Positions 14,493-19,073 of a DNA stretch of 19,073 nt are shown here, in pieces (the stretch's first letter is position 1; each line of letters starts with the position of its first letter). Location: the NCBI GenBank assembly GCA_051653405.1, contig JBOFWC010000020.1, forward strand, positions 1 through 19,073, in the 5' to 3' direction. Source of the DNA: Proteocatella sp051653405. GTDB lineage: Bacteria > Bacillota > Clostridia > Peptostreptococcales > Filifactoraceae. Both the position numbers and the translations under genes were made by a program. The notes beneath the pieces were generated by a model. The model saw nothing but the letters and a program-made list of their open reading frames with translations. It ran no database searches and was not told where the DNA came from.

Positions 14493-15788
14493 ATGAGAAA
14501 CGCAAGATATATGGGAATAAATGAAAATGGGAATCTTACATTTGGTGGAAAAGATACGATCGAGCTTTCAAAAAAATATGGAACCCCCCTCTATATTATG
14601 GATGAAACTGAGATAAGAACAAGATGTAGGGAAATAAAGGAAGCACTTACAGGGAAATATAAAAATTCAAAGGTACTATATGCGAGTAAAGTATTTAGTT
14701 GCAAGGAAATATATAGAATTTTAGCTGAGGAAGGTATGGGGGTAGACGTTGTTTCGGCAGGAGAATTTTATACAGCTGCTTCGGCAGGTTTCCCGAAAGA
14801 AGAAATATATTTTCATGGGAACAACAAGACTTTTGAAGAGCTTGAATATACCATTGAGCAAAATATTGGATATATCGTAATAGATAATTTTTATGAAATG
14901 GAAAATGTTCAAAAGATTGCACAGGCAAAAAATAAGGTAGTTAAAGCTCTTTTAAGAATAAGTCCAGGAGTAGAAGGGCATACGCATGAAGCTATATCTA
15001 CAGGACAGCTTGATTCAAAATTTGGATTCACGATGGATTTTGGAATAGCACTTGAAGCAGTAAAAAAAGTACTTTCTATGAGAAATATAGAATTTAAAGG
15101 CATTCATTGTCATATTGGTTCACAGATGTTTCTTCCTGAAATTTACAAGGCTGGGGCAGAACGAATGACAGATTTAGCGCTTGATATAAAGCAACAATGT
15201 AAAGTGGATGTTGAACAGCTTAATATAGGCGGAGGGTTTGGAGTATATTATACGGATGAAGACAGTCCAAAAGATATAAGCGTTTTTATGGATAGTATAA
15301 TTGAAAATGTGACGTTTAATTGTCAGAAGAAGAGTCTATTGTTACCTAAAATTCTAATAGAGCCAGGAAGATGGTTAATGGGTGAAGCGGGGGCTACTTT
15401 GTATACGGTAGGGGCAATAAAGGATATTCCAGGCGTTAGAAAATATATAAGTGTAGATGGTGGAATGACTGATAATATAAGACCAGCACTTTATGGAGCA
15501 AAATATGAGGCAGTAGTAGCTAATAAAGCAAGTGAAGATTCAGCAGAGACGGTTACAATTGCGGGAAAATGTTGTGAATCGGGAGATAAACTTATAATAG
15601 ATGCATATTTACCTAAGATCGAATCAGGAGATATTTTAGCAGTGCTTACGACTGGGGCATATAATTATTCAATGGCTAGCAACTACAATAGAATAGGAAG
15701 ACCTTCAGTGGTTATGATAAAAGATGGAGTAGATAGAGAGATTGTCAAAAGAGAAAGTTTTGAAGACCTTATAAAAAATGATTTATAG
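14493..15788 (+). CDS. lysA: diaminopimelate decarboxylase
   Basis: LysA decarboxylates meso-diaminopimelate to L-lysine, the last step of the pathway, using PLP. The chain is 431 residues from the ATG at 14493, which has AAGGAGAG six bases upstream; the reading frame extends back to 14427, but that part overlaps the promoter and terminator. PLP Lys66 is in LYASKVFS, the HIGSQ motif is in GIHCHIGSQ, the phosphate-binding glycine loop is GGGFG, and the substrate-site CESGD motif is in AGKCCESGD. It is first in the sigma-54-driven transcript, followed 49 bases later by dapF. Confidence 0.95.
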   Translation: MRNARYMGINENGNLTFGGKDTIELSKKYGTPLYIMDETEIRTRCREIKEALTGKYKNSKVLYASKVFSCKEIYRILAEEGMGVDVVSAGEFYTAASAGFPKEEIYFHGNNKTFEELEYTIEQNIGYIVIDNFYEMENVQKIAQAKNKVVKALLRISPGVEGHTHEAISTGQLDSKFGFTMDFGIALEAVKKVLSMRNIEFKGIHCHIGSQMFLPEIYKAGAERMTDLALDIKQQCKVDVEQLNIGGGFGVYYTDEDSPKDISVFMDSIIENVTFNCQKKSLLLPKILIEPGRWLMGEAGATLYTVGAIKDIPGVRKYISVDGGMTDNIRPALYGAKYEAVVANKASEDSAETVTIAGKCCESGDKLIIDAYLPKIESGDILAVLTTGAYNYSMASNYNRIGRPSVVMIKDGVDREIVKRESFEDLIKNDL

Positions 15789-15837
15789 CATTTATAGTAG
15801 TTGGGTGAAATTGAACTAAATGAATTAGGAGAAAAAT

Positions 15838-16689
15838 ATGAATATAATATATACAAAAATAAACGGAAATGGTAACAATTTTTTAGTAATGGATAATAGG
15901 ACTTTGAAACTGGACAATGATGTGAAATCATCACTGGCAAAGCGAGATTGTAATATAAAAACATCTATGGGGGCAGATGGCGTGATGTTTGTAGAAGAAT
16001 CAACAGATGCTGATTTTAGAATGAGAATCTACAATGTTGATGGTTCTGAAGCAGAGATGTGTGGGAATGGAGCAAGGTGTATCGCTAGTTTTGCATACCA
16101 AAATAAAATTGCAGACAAAGATATGAGTTTTGAAACAGGGGCAGGACTTATGAAAGCTAAAATCATAGATCTCGAAAATGAAGAAAAACACATTTCCTGT
16201 GTAAGTATAGATATGGGTGAGATTGATTTATCAGAGCTTAAAATGAATTTAAGTATTGAGGTTTTAGGTAAAAACATAATCTATAGTTATCTTCCAGTAG
16301 GGGTACCACATGTATCAGTATATTGTAAAGAGAATGGTATTTTTTCAAGGGAGGATATGGTTAAGTATGGAAATGCAATTGATAAAGCAAGGGACATTTT
16401 TATAAAGGGTACAAATGTAAATTTTTTAGAAGTCATTAATGAAAATGAAATTAAGGTTACCACGTTTGAAAGGGGGGTAGATGATTTAACGGATTCATGT
16501 GGTACAGGCTCTTGTAGTAGCAGTATAATAGCAGCAATAATAAATAAGGAAAAAGAAGGAATTATGACAGTAAAGAATCCTGGGGGCATAAATCAAGTAA
16601 GTTATAATATTGATTGGGATAAAAACATTTGTAAAATAGAGCTTTTGGGGAAAGTATCGACAGTAGCAAGGGTAGAAATGTTAATTTAA
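15838..16689 (+). CDS. dapF: diaminopimelate epimerase
   Basis: DapF interconverts L,L- and meso-diaminopimelate, supplying LysA and peptidoglycan synthesis. The chain of 283 residues has both catalytic cysteines: Cys75 in MCGNGARC and Cys221 in DSCGTGS. The N-terminal KINGNGNNFLVMDN and the GTNVNF segment are characteristic. The stretch before the second cysteine, ERGVDDLTDSCGTG, departs from the common ERGxGETxACGTG form, so a specialised or drifting enzyme is conceivable, though the two cysteines and ERG are kept. The ribosome binding site is AGGAGA. Context next to lysA supports the standard role. Confidence 0.92.
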   Translation: MNIIYTKINGNGNNFLVMDNRTLKLDNDVKSSLAKRDCNIKTSMGADGVMFVEESTDADFRMRIYNVDGSEAEMCGNGARCIASFAYQNKIADKDMSFETGAGLMKAKIIDLENEEKHISCVSIDMGEIDLSELKMNLSIEVLGKNIIYSYLPVGVPHVSVYCKENGIFSREDMVKYGNAIDKARDIFIKGTNVNFLEVINENEIKVTTFERGVDDLTDSCGTGSCSSSIIAAIINKEKEGIMTVKNPGGINQVSYNIDWDKNICKIELLGKVSTVARVEMLI

Positions 16690-16716
16690 AATGTTTATCT
16701 AAGGAGGATTAAGCTT

Positions 16717-16937
16717 GTGAGTGAAAATCTTGGAAAGAAAAACAGTATTTTATAGTTAATCTATATGGATTTCCACCAGAAGCTTTTCCAATAATAGCCA
16801 CAATTGGTTTTTTAGTCGATCCTCCAGCAACAATGGTCAATGCGACAGGAGATGCTGTAGCAGCTATGATGGTTACAAGACTAGTTGAAGGCAGAGATTG
16901 GATAAAAAATAAGATGGGTAAAGACGAGGCAGCTTAA
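16717..16937 (+). pseudogene. remnant of a dicarboxylate/amino-acid:cation symporter gene (internal deletion)
   Basis: A strong AAGGAGG site precedes a GTG at 16717 that encodes MSENLGKKNSIL and then stops. In another frame, 16761-16937 encodes about 58 residues that match the C-terminus of DAACS-family symporters, including GFLVDPPATMVNATGDAVAA and a LVEGRDW tail. The whole transport core of roughly 330-350 residues is missing, and the head and tail are out of frame. The best reading is one large internal deletion that spared the translation start and the final codons. It is the last gene of the lysA-dapF transcript, so an intact ancestor may have moved an amino acid or dicarboxylate linked to this pathway. 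Confidence 0.8.
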
Positions 16938-16947
16938 ATAATAATGT

Positions 16948-16989
16948 AAAAGAGAGTTCATATAATTAAATGTATGAACCCTCTTTTTT
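16948..16989 (+). terminator. intrinsic terminator of the lysA-dapF transcript
   Basis: An imperfect stem (AAAGAGAGTTCATA with TATGAACCCTCTTT, one mismatch) with a loop of about 10 bases is followed by a T-run. Confidence 0.85.
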
Positions 16990-17011
16990 GTAGACATAAA
17001 AAATTTTTTTG

Positions 17012-17040
17012 TTTCATAATAAGGATGTGCAGAGTATAAT
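17012..17040 (+). promoter_or_regulatory. possible sigma-A promoter of the degV operon
   Basis: A perfect TATAAT (17035-17040) has a weak TTTCAT 17 bp upstream. It lies only 20 bp before the chosen start codon, so the leader would be about 12 nt and begin at the ribosome binding site. Confidence 0.45.
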
Positions 17041-17059
17041 ATATATAGGAGGAATGAGT

Positions 17060-17908
17060 ATGCCTGTAAAAATTATAACGGATAGCACATCATATATATC
17101 AAAGGATTTAGTAGAAAAATACGACATAGACATATTATCATTAAATGTACTTTTAAACGGAAAAAATAAACGAGAATTAGATTGGACAAACGAAGAGTTT
17201 TATCAGGAGATTGAAAAATGCAATGAATTTCCAAAATCTTCCCAGCCTTCCTTAGAAGAGATGACTAATATTTTTGAAAAACATATACTTCAAAATGATC
17301 AGGTAGCCGCAGTGTTTATGTCTTCTAAGATGAGTGGAACCTTTTCGACTGCAAATGTCATTAAGGAACAGCTTTTAGAGGAATATAAAGATGCGCAAAT
17401 AGAAATACTGGATTCTAAAACCAATTCAATGCAGCTTGGCTTTGCAGCGCTTGAAGGTGCCAAAAAAGCTAGTGAAGGCGCAACGCTTAAAGAAGTTGTA
17501 GAAGTTATGGAGCATGTCATTAACAATAGCCGATTTTTATTTACACCAGAGACCTTTGAGTATCTAAAAAAAGGTGGAAGAATAGGCGGAGCGGCGGCAC
17601 TTTTAGGTCATTTACTGAATATAAAGCTTGTCCTTACGGTAGAAAATGGGCAGACGACGGTTTTTGGAAAGGCAAGAACTAGGAAAAAAGCAATAGATTT
17701 AATTTTGAACAAACTTTATGAAGATGCCTCTGACAGAGAACTTGGGGGAGTAATTGTTCATCATATAAACTGTGAAGAAAAAGGGCAGGAGATTGCGGAG
17801 GAGATAGGTCTGAAACTTGGAATAAAAGTAAAGCTGCAGTCGATAGGCCCTGTTATAGGAACTCATGTAGGCCCAGGCAGTGTAGGTGTGGCATATTGGC
17901 TTAAATAA
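17060..17908 (+). CDS. DegV family protein (fatty-acid-binding, FakB-like)
   Basis: DegV proteins bind a fatty acid; characterised FakB members present it to the kinase FakA for phosphorylation and entry into phospholipid synthesis. The chain is 282 residues from the ATG at 17060. Recognisable parts are the N-terminal VKIITDSTSYI, the SSQPSLEEM segment, the SSKMSGTFS segment, the YLKKGGRIGGAAALLG signature and the C-terminal IGPVIGTHVGPGSVG. An ATG at 17054 is possible, but the AGGAGG at 17047-17052 would be one base away, while it is seven bases from 17060. It is followed after 27 bases by a hydrolase gene, so the two are probably co-transcribed. Its specific lipid is unknown. Confidence 0.9.
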   Translation: MPVKIITDSTSYISKDLVEKYDIDILSLNVLLNGKNKRELDWTNEEFYQEIEKCNEFPKSSQPSLEEMTNIFEKHILQNDQVAAVFMSSKMSGTFSTANVIKEQLLEEYKDAQIEILDSKTNSMQLGFAALEGAKKASEGATLKEVVEVMEHVINNSRFLFTPETFEYLKKGGRIGGAAALLGHLLNIKLVLTVENGQTTVFGKARTRKKAIDLILNKLYEDASDRELGGVIVHHINCEEKGQEIAEEIGLKLGIKVKLQSIGPVIGTHVGPGSVGVAYWLK

Positions 17909-17935
17909 TGAAATTAGAAAGTAGGAAATTTTTAT

Positions 17936-18931
17936 ATGGTAGAAAAGATATTTGAAAGTCCAGAAATATATAGAATCGAAGTACCACTTCCCAAAAATCC
18001 TCTTAGAGCGCTTAATTCTTATGTTATAAAGACAAAAGAACGAAATCTAGTAATCGACACAGGGTTTAACAGAAAAGAATGTTATGATGCACTGACAGAA
18101 GGGTTAAAAGAAATTGGAATAGGTATAGAAAATACGGACTTTTTCATAACGCATCTTCATGGGGACCACAGTGGTCTTGTAAACAAGATTGCAAGTAAAA
18201 GCAGTAGAGTTTATATGAGCAGTATTGATTACAGCTATTTAAAAGGAGACCTTGAAAATGTGAGCTGGCCTAAAATTGAAGCACTTTATGAAGAAGAAGG
18301 CTTCCCAAAGGAAATTATAGAATCGCTTAAGAGCAGTAATCAGGCTCAGGATTTTATGCCAGAGGAGATATTCTCAGTTGAATCGGTAGAAGATGGACAG
18401 CTTATATCACTTTCTGATTTAGAATTTGAATGTATTCTTACGCCGGGACACACGCCGGGGCATATGTGTTTATATTTAAAATCACATAAAATTCTTTTCT
18501 CTGGAGATCATATACTTTTTGATATAACTCCTAATATAACTTCATGGTATGGGGTAACGGATTCGCTTAAGGATTATATGGAAAATCTTAGAAAACTTGA
18601 GAACTTAGATATTGAATACACTTTTCCAGGTCATAGAACGGCTAGCAAGGACGTAAAAGATAGAATAAGAGAAATCATAGGTCATCATGAAGAACGTCTT
18701 GAGGAAGTAATTTGTATAATAAACTCAAATACAATAGAGATGAACGCATATGAAATAACACAGCAGATGGAGTGGAATCTTAGGGGAGCTTCTTGGGAGG
18801 AATTCCATATGAATCAGAAATGGTTTGCAATGGGAGAGGCACTAGCACACTTGGATTATCTATATAATAACGGAAGAATAACTAAAAAAATGGATATTAA
18901 AGAGAAAATTTATAAGTATTTATTAAATTAA
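17936..18931 (+). CDS. metallo-beta-lactamase-fold hydrolase
   Basis: This MBL-fold metal-dependent hydrolase has 331 residues and is probably cytoplasmic, since no signal peptide is seen. The metal motif HLHGDH is at residues 73-78. TPGHTPGH supplies the next histidine, SGDH the bridging aspartate, and FPGHR the last histidine. A C-terminal helical extension of about 90 residues follows the catalytic core, with MEWNLRGASWEEF near its middle. The family is broad (glyoxalase II-like, nuclease, lactonase and others), and the sequence does not reveal the substrate. It lies 27 bases after degV in the same orientation. Confidence 0.88.
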   Translation: MVEKIFESPEIYRIEVPLPKNPLRALNSYVIKTKERNLVIDTGFNRKECYDALTEGLKEIGIGIENTDFFITHLHGDHSGLVNKIASKSSRVYMSSIDYSYLKGDLENVSWPKIEALYEEEGFPKEIIESLKSSNQAQDFMPEEIFSVESVEDGQLISLSDLEFECILTPGHTPGHMCLYLKSHKILFSGDHILFDITPNITSWYGVTDSLKDYMENLRKLENLDIEYTFPGHRTASKDVKDRIREIIGHHEERLEEVICIINSNTIEMNAYEITQQMEWNLRGASWEEFHMNQKWFAMGEALAHLDYLYNNGRITKKMDIKEKIYKYLLN

Positions 18932-19048
18932 TGAATAAATTTCAGTATTTTTTAAATATTTAAAATTATTTAGAAATAGCTATTTATTTTCTCTTTTTTT
19001 TGAGCTATACTTTAATAAGTTAGTACAATAAAAAGGAGAAAATGACTT

Positions 19049-19073
19049 ATGAAAAGGGACGGTAATTTAATCA
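19049..19073 (+). CDS. 5' end of a gene cut by the window edge
   Basis: AAGGAG (19033-19038) precedes an ATG at 19049 that reads MKRDGNLI and continues out of the window. An ATG at 19042 is followed by a stop after seven codons and is rejected. The 117 bases before it are A+T-rich; TATACT (19006-19011) is a possible -10. The family cannot be named from eight residues. Confidence 0.55.

Noticed and set aside
15683..15964. A 93-codon minus-strand open frame across the lysA-dapF junction
   Set aside because: It overlaps two well-supported genes, has no family features, and its translation is a low-complexity Ser/Tyr/Phe-rich shadow.
16725..16937. A functional small protein encoded by the open C-terminal symporter frame
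   Set aside because: The first ATG in that frame is well inside the conserved tail and has no ribosome binding site; a gene remnant explains it better.
1..19073. Signs of a mobile element, defence island or CRISPR
   Set aside because: No transposase, integrase, direct repeats with spacers, tRNA or defence-type proteins were seen; all recognised genes are metabolic, transport or regulatory.

Overview
The window looks like chromosomal DNA from a low-GC, Gram-positive anaerobe of the class Clostridia. The reasons are strong A+T bias, AGGAGG-type ribosome binding sites, occasional TTG/GTG starts, lipoprotein signal peptides, tandem glycine and lysine riboswitches with intrinsic terminators, and a sigma-54 activator. 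A Peptostreptococcaceae-like host is a guess. I see no insertion sequence, phage gene, CRISPR array, tRNA or rRNA.

Region 1 (about 1-5650) is a compact operon for uptake and breakdown of 2-aminoethylphosphonate (AEP). It encodes an ABC ATPase, a fused double-domain permease, a binding lipoprotein, the transaminase PhnW and the hydrolase PhnX. Together they would convert AEP to alanine, acetaldehyde and phosphate. A bidirectional terminator separates the operon from a convergent lipoprotein with two rhodanese domains. A partial divergent gene may begin at the left edge.

Region 2 (about 6630-10300) holds the rhodanese upstream region with a perfect 12-bp inverted repeat. Next come a tandem glycine riboswitch and terminator in front of an alanine/glycine:cation symporter, then a FetAB-like ABC pair.

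Region 3 (about 10300-16990) is a lysine/diaminopimelate locus. A sigma-A promoter and lysine riboswitch precede dapA, dapB and a sigma-54-dependent activator (EBP). Directly after the EBP stop codon lie a -24/-12 sigma-54 promoter and an intrinsic terminator whose 5' arm overlaps the -12 element. The predicted sigma-54 start falls in the terminator loop. Read-through RNA should therefore terminate, while RNA started there escapes and transcribes lysA and dapF. I read this as a two-stage circuit: lysine represses dapA-dapB-EBP, and the EBP then drives lysA-dapF, perhaps in response to a second ligand. It is the most interesting arrangement in the window. The lysA-dapF operon ends in the wreck of a dicarboxylate/amino-acid:cation symporter gene.

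Region 4 (about 17000-19073) has a DegV-family fatty-acid-binding protein and a metallo-beta-lactamase-fold hydrolase in one short operon, then the first codons of another gene cut off by the right edge.
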